Positions 11,066-22,348 are shown, counted from the first letter of the stretch. The stretch: 64,000 bases of DNA from Toxonevra muliebris (GCA_963691655.1 OY829326.1:58211776-58275775), one strand, 5' to 3'. Notes: generated by a model from the sequence alone, not told the origin. Translations and numbers: made by a program.

Positions 11066-11690
11066 TATTAACTGATTTTCACTTTTCTAGTGTCTTGATC
11101 TGAGTTGTACACATAAAAATTCAAAAGCAAAATTGCGTGGGCTGTAGCGCACAGTGAAGCAAAAGTGGAAACAATTCGAAAAATTCAAGTTCGAATATTA
11201 ATATTATTTGAACGCAATTCAATTGTAAGTACTTAAATTAGATGAGCTTAAAAAGGATTTTGGAAACTACTTTTATTTTGCCATAAAAAAAACGTATTGA
11301 AATTCAAGCATTTGCAACAATGACACTTTTTTGCAGCAAATACTACTTTGGTAGGTTCACTTCTAACTCCTGTAACTTTTTTATTTTTGTTTTAAATATA
11401 AATGTGTTTTAGTTTTTCGTTTTGAAGTACCATTATTTGAAAAATCACCATCTTAAAACACAAAAAAAAACAAAAAAAAAAACAATGCATGTGTGCAAGG
11501 CACGTAAGATATTTGATGTGTAAACAGTTAAGCCAGTAATGCCATATACATAAGCTCACATATGTATAGCCATATATAGGGATTTGATGTATAATCTATA
11601 TGGTAGGTAAATAATTCAAACTAAAAAATTCTTTTATAAACTTAAAAATTTATTTTCTTCTTGTCCATTTGAAATTTTATTAGATGTGAA

Positions 11691-11716
11691 TACGCCAAAT
11701 TAATTATTAGGCGACG
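11691..11716 (+). repeat. TACGCC..AGGCGACG motif, copy 2
   Basis: TACGCCAAATTAATTATTAG plus GCGACG, four substitutions from the copy at 11040. Same orientation, about 650 bases apart; the bases around them do not obviously match. Confidence 0.5.
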
Positions 11717-13719
11717 ATAAGTGCTTTCCGCATTTAATTTTAGAAAGGCAACAGGGGTGACCAGTCACCTCACTACTTTTTAAAAGCATCGCAAAGAGAT
11801 TTGCCTTATCTGCATTTAATAAAAATAAGAAACAATGTATTTTTATTGAAGTAAATAAGTGATTTTATAATACCTAAATAAGTTTGATTTTTCCTATTTA
11901 ACATATTTGCTATTTACATAGATAAAAAAGTGTTACCTTTCTAAGGTTAATGCACAAAGCAAAATTTTTATCATTATCACTACATTTTGTTTATACATTT
12001 ATTGAAACCTAGATTCCTTATTACTTATCATTTGTTATTGTTTTTATATTTTAAAGAATATTTAACTTTAATCCAATCTAACTAACCGAATGCAAAACCT
12101 ATCAAACGTTTGTGTTTGCTACGGCGACTTCTTTGCTTGAATGGTATAGTCGATCTCCATACGTTTAACACCAACAAATAATTCTGCCACGAATACATGT
12201 ACACACACATTTTGTTTTCGTATGTACATATATGTGTGAGTAAATTGATCGAAACATAAACAAACAAACTACGCTCGTAGTTTAATTTCTCCCTCTCTTC
12301 TTCTCTTCTCTCTTCTCTTTGTTGTTTAGAGTAGCACAGTCATGTCACGCAGTTGTGCGAGCGAGAGGGGAACTGGATGTTACAGTTATTCTTACATTTT
12401 ACACATTTAAAATTTTGCCCATACCGTGAGCTAAAATGTTTACACATCAAAAAATCCAAAATTTAAAGAGCTCTTAAAAAAATCCACCAAAAACGTCCTC
12501 TCCAATTTTTACTTATTTTTTCAAGAGATATCTTTAGAGATATCCAGTAATAATATCAACTGCATATGCTTGCATATTCAGACGTAGTAAACAATTTTCT
12601 AGCGGAACCTCTAATGAATAACGCTTTTTTTTGAGAAATGTGAACACACCAAATTTAAGCGGTATCTGAGTTGTACCCCATGTCTCGGTGGCGGTACGTC
12701 CATATAAGCCCAAAAGCCGGGCTTGCCTAAGAATTGTTAACTGAAAATTTGAACAATATGTAGTTACAAAATTACTACTTTTATTTTAAGTGAAAGAATA
12801 ATTTTCTTTTAAAAATTTTTATTTGTATTACCCTGTTTTTCAATAGCTCGTATATGTACTAATAAAAAATTAAATGTGGATTATATAAAATATACACAAG
12901 CATTCATGCTATCGCATTTCATCAAGTTGGCTCTTACGAGGCTTTTAAAATTTGAAAATATATGTTTTCATAACATGCTATCTCGCTTATTCTTATAGGA
13001 AGTTCAACAGCTTTTTTAGTATGTGCAGTTCCATAAAAAGTAGCAGCATTTCTACTACTATTTATGATTTTATATAGATCTTAAAAGCTGGCTTTCAGTT
13101 TTTGTTTGGCATTTGGAAAGTATGAACTCCACTTTTATTTACTCCTATTTTTTGCGCCATTAGTTTTTAGCAGAGTTTCGAACCGGTTAAATTTGGGTTT
13201 GTGTTCAGGTTCAGGTTCAAGCAAAATAACAGTGAGTTCCGATTCAAGTTCAAATAAAAATGAAGCAAAACAAGGTTTTTCAAATAATAGTTTTACTTAT
13301 TTACATCCATACATTTAGTTACTTTGCAATTTGGACTTTTTCATTCCGTTGACATTTTCTTATATTTGATAATTTGCAGTTTTATTAAAAAGGTTTATAT
13401 TAAGAGAAATTATCGTTTAGTTTAAAAAATAGTATATCACTCAACGATTTGTTTTTTAAATGATACCGTTGCGGAGCCTATATCAATTTAAGTCCAAAAA
13501 TGCCAATATATTAGCACGTCTAAAAACGTTGGTAAAGTCCAAATATTAGGGCGTACCAATTTTTTTTTAAATTCTCAAACAAAAATTCGATTGGTACTAG
13601 ATCCTGATCAAGTATGAAGAAAGTTTGGCAAAAAAATTATCCTCCCAGTAAAACTCGTAGCAGTTTCGAAAGTTTTATATGAAAGTAATAAATAAAACAA
13701 ATAAATTCATGTCGAATAG

Positions 13720-14043
13720 GAGATACTTTTACAAATTTTACGGAGAGGGGGCGGGGGGGGGGGAGGTGGAGGGTTTCTTTCGGAGGATGCTTTAGAAGCA
13801 AGACACAAGGAGTTTAGAAAGTGTCGATTAAAAAATACAAGAAAAACTCCTAGAGAAGCGTGTAATAGGGATTTGTTAGCGCGGTTATTACTATCTTCTG
13901 AGCCACTTATTTCTACTAAGAGAATAACTTGCAGTAAAAAACAAATGAACGAAAAAGATATTAGTCAGTTCATTTTCTTAGAACCAGAAAATAGCGGTCA
14001 AGATATAGATTTAGAAATTATTTTCTCATCTGATTCGTTGTAA
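13720..14043 (+). pseudogene. Fragment of a repeat-associated protein, family not named
   Basis: From the stop at 13717 to the TAA at 14041 the frame is open, but the first 50 bases are a G-run. Protein-like sequence starts around 13768: GGFLSEDALEARHKEFRKCR, then TPREACNRDLLARLLLSS and a Ser/Asp/Glu-rich end. There is no start codon at the head, and upstream bases look like a broken continuation. From memory, LSE(D/E)ALEAR followed by a basic stretch and NRDLL..RLL.SSDP recurs in uncharacterised proteins scattered through arthropod and cnidarian genomes, which suggests a transposon or expanded orphan family; I cannot name it. The fragment ends about 190 bases before the inverted-repeat element at 14232. 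Confidence 0.35.
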
Positions 14044-14842
14044 GACTATGAAGGAGGATATGAAACTGAATAAATTTTAAGCAATTTATTTAATTTTAGT
14101 AAAATTATAAGTTTATATATTTAAAAAATTGTATTAATGAATGAAATGAAATAGTTTGATAATACTTAATTCTTTATGTGTATTACATCAATTTAATGAA
14201 TTACACAAAAATCTAAAAAAAATATAGATAACACTGTTCAACAGCCAAAAATGCGCAGAGACGGGACAAGTGTACTTAGGATAATGGGGGTCGCTGAGTC
14301 CGAATCCGTGGTCCGTTTTGCTCTGCTACGTCACAATTTTTTTTATTGACATCAAAATTTTTAAAATTGAAAAAAAAAAAAAAAAATAAAAATGCAGTTC
14401 ATATTTTTTTCATCAAAACAACCATTTTTACAAAAAAAAAAATTTTTATTTTTATTAATTTTTAACTTTAAAAATTTATTTTTTCGTAATTTTTTTCATC
14501 CTCGTCATCATCGTTAGCTCGTAGTTAGCTTAACCCAGTAATGCCTAGCGGTGCCATATGGCACTTTGTCGCTGAGCCGTTCCTGAACCAGGTTCAAAAA
14601 TAATCTTTTTCTGAAGTTACTTTCTTGATCTATCTACTTTGTGTTCCTGAATAATTAAATCCTAAAAATTTCTTTGTGTATACCTACAAATAAACTTATA
14701 TATTGTTGTTTCGTTTTTGACACGTTCACGTATTCATTTTTGAAAACATTGTAGGTAAATAAGTAATATAACATAAAAAAAGTAAGTACCTATGAACATA
14801 GTTATATCCAAGAGAAAGGTTTATTTTTAAATGCATTCATAA

Positions 14843-17170
14843 TTAGAATTGTTTGTCAACACTCCAACTCGTGTCACACAAAATTCGTCGACCCTCATTG
14901 ATTTACGTTTGTCAAATATTGTCCCAAATAAATTATTGTGTTCTGTTTCGATAGACGACCAAATTTCAGACCATGCTTTAATTGAAATAAAATTGCTAGC
15001 CAAATGTGAAACTGTTAAACCAAAAGTTCGTCAAATAAATGTATGGAAAAATTATAGTAATTTGCAATTATGTGATACCATTGAGATGTATTTATTCTCG
15101 TGGCAATATGTAAAAAATGCTCAAGTGAATGAAAAAATTAATTGGCTATTGAATATCCTAAGTCTTAGCACAAAATAATTTCAATTTAAAAAAACAATTT
15201 GCACAAGTGACAATTTTTTTGACAGAGAACTCGAAAATATGAGAATCGAAAAAAAACGATTGTACAAAAGAGCACAGTACGCATCCTTCAACACGGATGA
15301 AAAATGGCACGAATACAGATTATTCAAAAATGAGTATAAAAATTCAATTTGAATAAAAAAATATGAAGCAAATCAACGTAAATTGGACAGAGTAAATGGC
15401 GATACAAAGGGTACATGGAGAGTGTTGAATTCTATATTATGCAAAGATCCCAGTGAAATCACTTATATCAAAAACGGCGACCAAATTTATGAAGACGATT
15501 TCCAGATTGTAAATGAATTCAACGCCTATTTTGTGAGCAGTATCGTTCAACTGAATGAAAGCATACCAACGAGAAACTACGAGGATGACATCGCTTTTGT
15601 CCAAAACCTGTCCTTTGAATTTAATAATATTACAATCACAGAGATTAAATCCTGCTTAAAAGAATTAAAGGAAAATACGGATGAGTTCTTCTTAAAACCG
15701 AGTGTGTTGTTAGATGCGGTTTTTGTTATAGGTCGTCAAGTTGCCAACATTATAAACGATTCATTCGACAACGGAATATTTCCAGAAGCCCTGAAAAAGT
15801 CAACAATAATACCAATCCAGAAAAAAAAGTGGTACTGTGCTTATTAACGAACATCGTCCTATCAACATGCTACCGTGTGTCTAGAGACTCATTGAAAAAT
15901 TGGCATTCAAGCAATTCAATGGGTATATACAAACAAATGGTCTTCTTAATCAATATCAGTCAGGATTTCGAGCTCAACACTCCTGTGAGTCTGCTATCAA
16001 CGATGTGCTATATGATTGGAGAGAAGCACAAAATATGTCAAAAATAATCATCGCAGTATTCTGGGATCTTCAACGCGCCTTTGAAACAATTGATCCGGAT
16101 TTGCTAGTCTACAAACTTAAAAAGTACGGCGTTCAATAGATGGCACTTCGATGGTTCGAGAGTTATCTCAAAAACAGAAAGCAATCAGTAAAAATCGGCG
16201 ATGTAATTTCCAGAGAGTGCCATAATAATTTGGGAGTACCACAAGGTTTAATTCTTGGTCCTTTACTTTTTAATATTTATATAAATAGTATGAGCAGCTG
16301 CCTAAAATACTGTAGCGTTAAAGTTTTCGCTGACGATACGCTTGTGTATATAATTGCAGATAAAATCGAAGAAGCCAAACAAAAACTAAATGAAGATCTC
16401 GACATATTATTCAATAAGCTTTGCGAAAATAAACTAAAACTAAATAAAAATAATGTGAATATTTTCATAAATGGCACTAGAGTAGAGATTGTATCAGAAA
16501 TAAAATATTTAGGAGTGATAATTGATGATAATCTGAAATTCGAAAAAAATATAGACCATGTTTGCAAAAAAATTGGTAAAAAAGTGAAATGAATTAAACA
16601 GAAACCAAAAAGAAAAGTTATATAAAACACTAATTCAGCCACATTACACTTATTGCGCATCGATACTGTATCTATCGAGTGAAACTAGTATATGTCGCCT
16701 TCAGCATTTACAAATTAAATGCATGAGACAAATTTTAAATGTAAATAGGTCAGTCAAAGATAACTTTTTATTTGAAAATCTAAAATTTATGAATGTCAAA
16801 CAAATAATAATTTTAAGAACTTTGTTGTTTATATACAAAATTATAGAAGGCGAAGCGCCAAAATATTTAACTAATAGAATTGTGAACAGAAATGAAATTC
16901 ATAAGAGACAATTAAGAAATATAAATGAAATCGAAGCAACAAAAGCAATAAAAACATGTAGTCAAAATTCATTATTTTATAAAGGAATAAGGCTGTACAA
17001 CAGCATTCCAAACGATATTAGACAAATTAAAACATTTCGCAAATTTGAAAATACATTAAAAGCATATATAATTGCAAGTTTTTAAGTAATAATTTTAAAT
17101 ACCATGTAAACCATGTAAAGCTGATTTAATGGAGAAATCTAAATAAATAAATACATTATTATTATTATTA
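14843..17170 (+). pseudogene. 5'-truncated non-LTR retrotransposon (Jockey/CR1-type, no RNase H)
   Basis: The element opens inside the endonuclease domain (NTPTRVTQNSSTLIDLRLSN, then QISDHALIEIKL, the SDH catalytic block) and continues through a reverse transcriptase: NEFNAYFV, PEALKKSTIIPIQK, QYQSGFRAQHSCESAI, palm motif A FWDLQRAFETID, motif B GVPQGLILGPLLFNIYI, the catalytic FADDT near 16327, and the downstream KYLGVIID. It ends with the LFYKGIRLYNSIPNDIR and FENTLKAYI type C-terminus at 17085, a short 3' UTR, TAAATAAATAAA and an (ATT)n tail at 17154-17170. Stops at about 15176, 15350 and 16137, and frame shifts in the A-run near 15825 and near 16580, kill it. No clear target duplication found. 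It lies inside the piggyBac-like element, so it is the youngest of the three layers. Confidence 0.8.
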
Positions 17171-17588
17171 ATTTGTCCGAAGATGTTTTATTTTAAGTAC
17201 ATACACGTTGAATTCCATTTTTGCAAACATCGCGATTCTCAAAACACAAATAGTAAAACAAATAGTTTGTACAAAAATAAAACCGTTGACAGCCTACTCC
17301 AAGCTTGCTTCGAAATTTAACAACAAAATTAAAATTAATTTTTAGGATTTAATTGATCAAGAGCATATTAAATTAAAGTCAAACTTTTATACTGCTCTGC
17401 CTTTTAACGTTGCAACGGCAATTTCCAGCGAAGACGAAGGCATGGTTGCCGAGACGTAGTTTTGCAAACATAGTGGCTTTAAAACATTCTAAAATCTGTA
17501 CAAGTTATGCTGTTGTTGTTGCTTTCTTTCTCTAATTACGTACTGCACATCTTTTTCAAGTACGTCAATCGCATTCTTACATACGTAT

Positions 17589-17614
17589 CGTCGCCTGAGA
17601 ATTGATTTGGCGTA
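17589..17614 (-). repeat. TACGCC..AGGCGACG motif, copy 3 (inverted)
   Basis: Reads TACGCCAAATCAATTCTCAG plus GCGACG on the minus strand, one substitution from 11040. It lies between the LINE tail and the right arm of the piggyBac-like element, so the motif may belong to that transposon family. Confidence 0.5.
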
Positions 17615-18160
17615 TGTGTATACGTATTCGTATATGATATGTTTAAAGAGTTTAAAGATCATTTTGCACTTAAGTACGTATTTGGCCATCATTGCTTTGA
17701 CCCATTGAGAATGAGCGGGAATCAAATTAGATAGATCAAGAAAGTAACTTGAGAAAAATTTATTATTGAACCTGGCTCAGGAATGGTTCAGCGACAAGGT
17801 GCCATATGGCACCGCTAGGCATTACCGGGTTAAGCTAACAACGAGATAAAAGTGAACGATGATGAAAAAAAATACGAAAAAATAAATTAATTAAAAAAAA
17901 AAAAAAAAAAATATTTAAAGTTAAAAAATAAAAAAAATCTAAAAAAATTTTTTTATAAAAATGGATGTTTTGATGAAAAAAATATGAACTATATTTGTAA
18001 TTTTTTTTTTTCAATTTTAAAAATTTTGATGTCAATAAAAAAAATTGTGACGTAGCAGAGCAAAACGGACCACAGATTTGGACTCAGCAACCCCCTATTA
18101 CCCTAAGTGCATTTGTTCCGTCTCTGCCCGTTTTCAAAAGTTTCCATTTGTAGAACAGTG

Positions 18161-18949
18161 TAATCATTGCATCTTTAATATATACCGCAAAATACTTTGA
18201 TTATATTGGAGATGCCACGTCTACTTTTTCGATTTAGATAATTTTTATAAATTGTTATAGTACACCAATTTTCAAGGCATGAGATTGGGTTCTACGACAA
18301 TTTTGATCCAAAAAACTGATTTGGCCGCTTGTTTTGTATTTGACCACGCCTATATTTCCAATCTAAACCATTTTTGTTTTAAGAAATGTTTACAGTATCA
18401 ATAGCCACTGCACAAAAATTCAAGTTTATTACTTCAAAAGTTTTTGAGATATTGTAATTTTTTGATTCAGCTTATAAGGGAAGTGGGCGTGTCCGTTAAC
18501 CGATTCAGTTGAAATTCGCAAAATTTCTTAATAATTACCAAAAAATTTCATTGGCCTACCACCACTCCTTCTAATTTTGTCCACCGGTTGTATGGAGACG
18601 CTACACTGTGTGCCGTACTCAGGACTGCCATATTGACACAAAACGTGCTAGATTTTACCATAGTTTGCTTCAAATGGCGCAAGGTGCCAAAATACTACTT
18701 TTTGAAAAATTGGAAATTTTTCTTGCACACGTTGCATCAACTCGTTGATGGTACAGGTAATAATTCTTTGAAAGAAATTTGTGATTTCACTCTTAACGTT
18801 TTATTGCTCCTTTACTCAAAACTTTGAAGGAGGTTTCAGTCACATGAACTTCATAAAAAATAAATTTTGGTATTCAATAAGTTGCTTTTCAACAAGAGCG
18901 TTTACGGTCTAAGTCCTTTAAAAAATCGTCCAAACAGTCAAAGAAAATA
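18161..18949. other. Unrecognised, probably transposon-derived
   Basis: No readable gene. Phrases such as GACCACGCC and AAGTGGGCGTG recall the 58960-59420 tandem repeat. It precedes the C-terminal side of the minus-strand Tc1 fossil and may be its 3' flank. Confidence 0.35.
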
Positions 18950-19510
18950 TCCCACATTATTTTTAAATATGTTTTTGTCCAATGTGCAATTTTTAGTAAT
19001 TACGTGGTAACGCGTGGTCATACTTACTATCTCCAGCTTTTCAGCGTATGATTGCGCCAAACTCCGCCATTTTGACTTAAGCAGTCGTTTCAATTGGGCT
19101 CTTAGCATTTTTTCTGCTCATCCTAAGCTTAATAATTTTTCAAAAATTTTCAATATGGTTAGCATCTGGAGATTGAGAGGCACAGTTCAAAACTCTTATA
19201 CAATTTTCTTCTTTTCACTTACTGCACAAACGACTTAGATGTTTTGGATCCTGCCCTCTTAAATCAGTCAATTTCGATTTCTTTTCCCAAACCAGTTATT
19301 GGGAGAAGATAAGAGTCTATGCTTGTATAAATGGACTGTAAACTGTGTATCAAAATTTCTCTTAAACATGATTAACCAGTCGAAATTCTTTTTTGAAAGG
19401 CATCCCCAAACTAATCTCAGAAACATCTTACTGCCCCTAATGGACAAGGTACGTCTTATGGTGCCTGCCGTCCATAAAGCCCACATCGATCCAATCAATA
19501 TCTATATGTT
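18950..19510 (-). pseudogene. Tc1-type transposase fossil (DD34E)
   Basis: Read on the minus strand from 19498: an LVWGCLS motif (the MVWGC block of Tc1 transposases), then a diverged LYKHRLLSSPNNWFGK, then the second catalytic block with GQDPKHLSRLC near 19255-19225 (family form QQDNDPKH, two residues lost here), and ASQSPDANHIENF near 19175-19145 carrying the catalytic glutamate, followed by AQLKRLLKSKWRSLAQ. With the lost pair restored in count only, the D-to-E spacing would be 34. At least one stop and several frame changes are present, and the N-terminal DNA-binding region is absent. No terminal repeats recognised. Confidence 0.55.
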
Positions 19511-19738
19511 CGATAGCCCACTCCTCCCATTTGTTTTGCCATCAGTAAGAGTTAGGTTACCATAACCTCAGAACTCAATTTAAAATCCATTTAAATGACT
19601 TTTAATTGTACTAAGGCATATATTAGTGATCTTCAGCGCCAGTTCTGGTTGGGCTTCTTCAAATGTAATGGTAAAATTGGCTTTAAAAACTCATGCTATA
19701 CCGAATGACTTCAACTATTTGCAGCTCTTCAGCAGAAA

Positions 19739-19995
19739 GAACTCTGTGGTCACAAGCCATAACAACACAACTCGAGTGTCGAATGCGAGTTATTAATTAT
19801 CATAATTGTAATCTTCATATCCGATTTCATATTGTGTCAAAATTTTAGGATTATCCGTTCAGTGGCTCACGAGATAATAAAGGAAAAATAGCACAACTCA
19901 ACTTAATTACTATTAGCATTTGAATCTTTGAAGTGCTCTCCTGTGAAATTCAAAAAAACATACTTATGCTGTTAGGCCTTGTGACCACAGAACTG
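19739..19995. repeat. Inverted repeat, possible small foldback/MITE
   Basis: GAACTCTGTGGTCACAAGCC at 19739 is mirrored by GGCCTTGTGACCACAGAAC at about 19976-19994, extended imperfectly inward by ATAACAAC against CTAACAGC. I could not find a convincing target duplication. Confidence 0.5.
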
Positions 19996-20120
19996 TTGGT
20001 TTCGAAGGAAGGTTTGAGTTTACAATTTATTGTAGAACTTAATTTCTAAAAATCCTAAATGGAATAAGTATTAACTCAACAATTAAAACTGATTAAAATT
20101 AAATTGTAATATGAAATAAA

Positions 20121-20146
20121 TTGCGCCGAACGTGGGGTACGAGCTT
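20121..20146 (+). other. Primer-binding-site-like motif (tRNA-Lys complement)
   Basis: TTGCGCCGAACGTGGGGTAC resembles the complement of an insect tRNA-Lys 3' end (TGGCGCCCAACGTGGGG), used as primer site by gypsy-type LTR elements. No LTR pair or gag frame was found beside it, so this is at best a vestige. Confidence 0.25.
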
Positions 20147-20626
20147 CCGATCCGCAAAAAAAAAGAAAAGGGAACTGTTGTAGATCCAAAATTTGTTACA
20201 AAAAAAAACTTTACTTTTTTTTATGGTATTACTCCAAACGAAGGATGTGAATTTTTAATTTGCTAAAATATATATACAAAAGAATCGAAAATGAAATTGT
20301 CAAAGAAATTTGTCAGTAGTACGAAACGTTTTCAATTCGTTTTTTTTTTATATTTTACTTCACTTCTCTTTAGCACACACTTTTTTGCTCTTTCGAAATA
20401 ATTAAAATGAAATGTTCTGCTTACGTTTTTATCTTTTATGGAAGTATAAGCTGAAGAATAAAATTCATGAAAAAGTTTACCAAGGTGTGAAATAAGATTA
20501 AGTATTAAAAAAAAAAACACAAACACATACATTAAACAAGCAGCACCTTAATATATGCTAACGATTTTCATTCAAGACTCACTGAATACGAAAGTTCAAG
20601 TTCTTCCTAAAATCATATATGCAGTA

Positions 20627-21677
20627 AAGGCCGTATTTAGGGGAAGGTTTTGGGGGTTCTAACCCCCCCGCCCCCCCCGAAATGTGGAAACTTTATTCTA
20701 ATTTTTGAGATTAATTGCCAATGGATGGAAAAAAAGTCAAAATAACAATATTTTTTACTTTCATCGGTTTTTTTTTTTCTAAAAATTCAAATATAAAAAA
20801 TTAATTTGAAATCTTAGTTACACTATGCGATCAAATCCGATTTGTTTTCTTCGACATGAGGTTTGACTACGGCTTCAAAAAGAGAAGGTATTACTGAGCA
20901 CTCCTGTTTTCTAGGTCAGTAACTCTTTTTGATTTAAAGTTTCGTCCTGAATCAGTTTAAAAATTAATAAAAATAGAAAAAATTATCGGATCCTTGTAAA
21001 ATTAGACTTGCTTGAACCCCATTTTTTTCCTAAAACATGAAGTGATGGGAAATTTTTGACTTCAGATTCGTGTTCAACGTGAAAAATTCTTTCGCAAAAA
21101 CTCCATCTTATTAGCAAAACCCATGCAGTTTTAGGAGGCAATCTTAAAGTATAATTAATTTTTTAACGCATTATTGCTCAGAGCACCACGACTAGAAAGA
21201 TCTCTTTCAATGCTGTGACTTCATGAATTTAGGGAATATATGCCAACCTCATCCGGGTTCCTTATCATTGATAATGGCTCAAATTACCAATGATGATCAT
21301 TTGAAAAAAATGAGCCTCTACTATTTTTGGTAATTTTTTTGAGGTTGGGTACATCATCAGAAGTGAAAAGCCAATGAGTTAATGAAATTATGTACCTCAC
21401 GATAAAAAAAATGCAATAGAATGCACATTGAATAATATTTATTTGAAAAAATTTAATTTGATTATTCTGTGAATTTTTTGTCACTTTTGGCCATTTTTTT
21501 GAGGTTAAGATTAAAAAAAATCGGAAAATTTTTCCTAAAATTTTAATTTTGTAGGGTCCATCAAATTTATCATTAATTTAATTTATTGTATTTAAAAATC
21601 AGTTTGATAAAAATTATTTATACATATTTTCTTCAAATGAAAACCCCCCCCGAAAAAAATTTCTGGCTACGGCCCTG
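20627..21677. mobile_element. hAT-like element, long relative of the 5240 copy (1051 bp)
   Basis: Starts AAGGCCGTATTTAGGGG and ends CTGGCTACGGCCCTG, the same ends as 5240-5735. The 8-bp target duplication ATGCAGTA is perfect (20619-20626 and 21678-21685). The right half (from about 21266, TCATTGATAATGGCTCAAAT) is closely similar to the shorter copy. The extra left portion (about 20690-21265) has no recognisable transposase. The perfect duplication indicates a fairly recent insertion. Confidence 0.85.
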
Positions 21678-21685
21678 ATGCAGTA

Positions 21686-22178
21686 CATATGTTACAATAT
21701 AATTATCAAAAAGCACCTACAACACACACAGAAATAAATAATAATATTTTATTTCACAGCATATCACATACAAGCAAAAACCGTAAAGATTCTCAAAAAG
21801 AAAATTTAGATTACACTTAATTATGCATATGGAATATTCATAACTAGTATACATCATAAAAAATAGTAAATAAAGATATTTACTAACCACAATAAAAAAC
21901 ATAAACACGTTGTTTTTAAATTTATTTTTGTGAGTGCAGCATATATCTGCTAAACAACAAAACAAAACTATAATGTGAACGAAGAAAAATCCTCAATTAG
22001 CGCGCGTATTGTTTTGTTATATTGCTAGTTTGAAAAACAACAGCAACAGCAGCAGCAACACCAACCAACCACGCCTATTTATGGCTTATGCATGAGTGCT
22101 TATTATTTTCACATCCACGTATTTAGTTTAGTACTCGTATTTATGCTGTGCTGTTGTCCTTACTACATTTTCATACAG
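21686..22178. other. Non-coding, CA/CAG-rich
   Basis: Simple-sequence-rich DNA, with CAGCAG near 22040-22060. The last 30 bases form a good acceptor: TGTCCTTACTACATTTTCAT then ACAG, with a branch-point-like TTACTAC. Confidence 0.45.
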
Positions 22179-22348
22179 GGTATATATGTACACTCGCAAT
22201 CATGCCAGAAAGTAACAGCAGAAGTAGTGGCAACAGCAGCAGCAATAATAATAACAACAACAACATTGCAATATATGATTATGCATTTTACCAGGATATT
22301 AGAGATAATAAGGATATTGTTGTGCAAAACAATAGCAACACTAATGAC
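22179..22348 (+). CDS. Possible internal exon, Asn/Ser-rich
   Basis: The stretch is bracketed by a strong acceptor (pyrimidine tract, branch-point-like TTACTAC, ACAG ending at 22178) and a donor-like GAC|GTATGT at 22349. Inside, an ATG at 22202 opens 49 codons to the donor: MPESNSRSSGNSSSNNN and on through IYDYAFYQDIRDNKDIVVQ to NNSNTND. The Asn/Ser run is typical of fly proteins and the following segment looks protein-like. Against it, a second frame is also open across the interval and the triplets are ordinary microsatellite for this DNA. The entry phase in the Asn/Ser frame does not follow directly from the possible exon at 1-40. Confidence 0.25.

Larger units (their letters stand above)
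9543..13719. other. Non-coding DNA with microsatellites
   Basis: No credible gene. Contains an ATGC run near 10083-10103, CA/ACAT runs at 10385-10437, a GT run at 10543-10567, poly-T at 10837-10855, a strongly pyrimidine-rich block at about 12286-12335 ending TTGTTTAG (acceptor-like, but no matching donor downstream), and a small hairpin AAGCCC..GGGCTT near 12706-12725. Two copies of a CGCC..GGCG motif are listed separately. Confidence 0.5.
14534..17829. mobile_element. piggyBac-like (TTAA) element sitting at the palindrome centre
   Basis: TTAA at 14530-14533 and 17830-17833 flanks ends that read CCCAGTAATGCCTAGCGG on the left and, inverted, CCCGGTAATGCCTAGCGG on the right. Terminal CCC next to a duplicated TTAA is the piggyBac signature. 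The arms match for roughly 110 bp, including the palindrome TGCCATATGGCA and CTTGATCTATCTA. A one-ended third copy begins precisely at TTAA at 52709, in unrelated flanking sequence, which shows that this boundary is a true terminus. No transposase is visible; the interior is occupied by a LINE. Confidence 0.6.
14232..18160. mobile_element. Outer palindromic inverted-repeat element (host of a nested insertion)
   Basis: The two ends are long inverted arms. 14232 starts CACTGTTCAACA and 18160 ends so that the other strand starts CACTGTTCTACAAATGG; both share CAGAGACGG, GCTGAGTCC, TGGTCCGTTTTGCTCTGCTA and the stretch up to TTAGCTTAA. TAA flanks both ends (14229-14231 and 18161-18163), a 3-bp duplication as made by PIF/Harbinger-type (TWA) elements. 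Arms are about 300 bp and meet at GTTAGC-TTAA-GCTAAC, so before the inner insertion this would have been a near-perfect palindrome. No coding capacity in the arms. Confidence 0.6.
19511..20626. other. Non-coding, with a short inverted repeat and a PBS-like motif
   Basis: No credible gene. Contains the inverted repeat at 19739-19995 and the tRNA-Lys-complementary stretch at 20121, listed separately. Confidence 0.45.

Noticed and set aside
12286..12345. Strong pyrimidine tract ending TTTAG as exon start
   Set aside because: No plausible donor or open frame follows within a usual exon length.
14740..14765. Ratchet-like TTGTAG|GTAAAT
   Set aside because: Lies inside a transposable element and has a weak pyrimidine tract.
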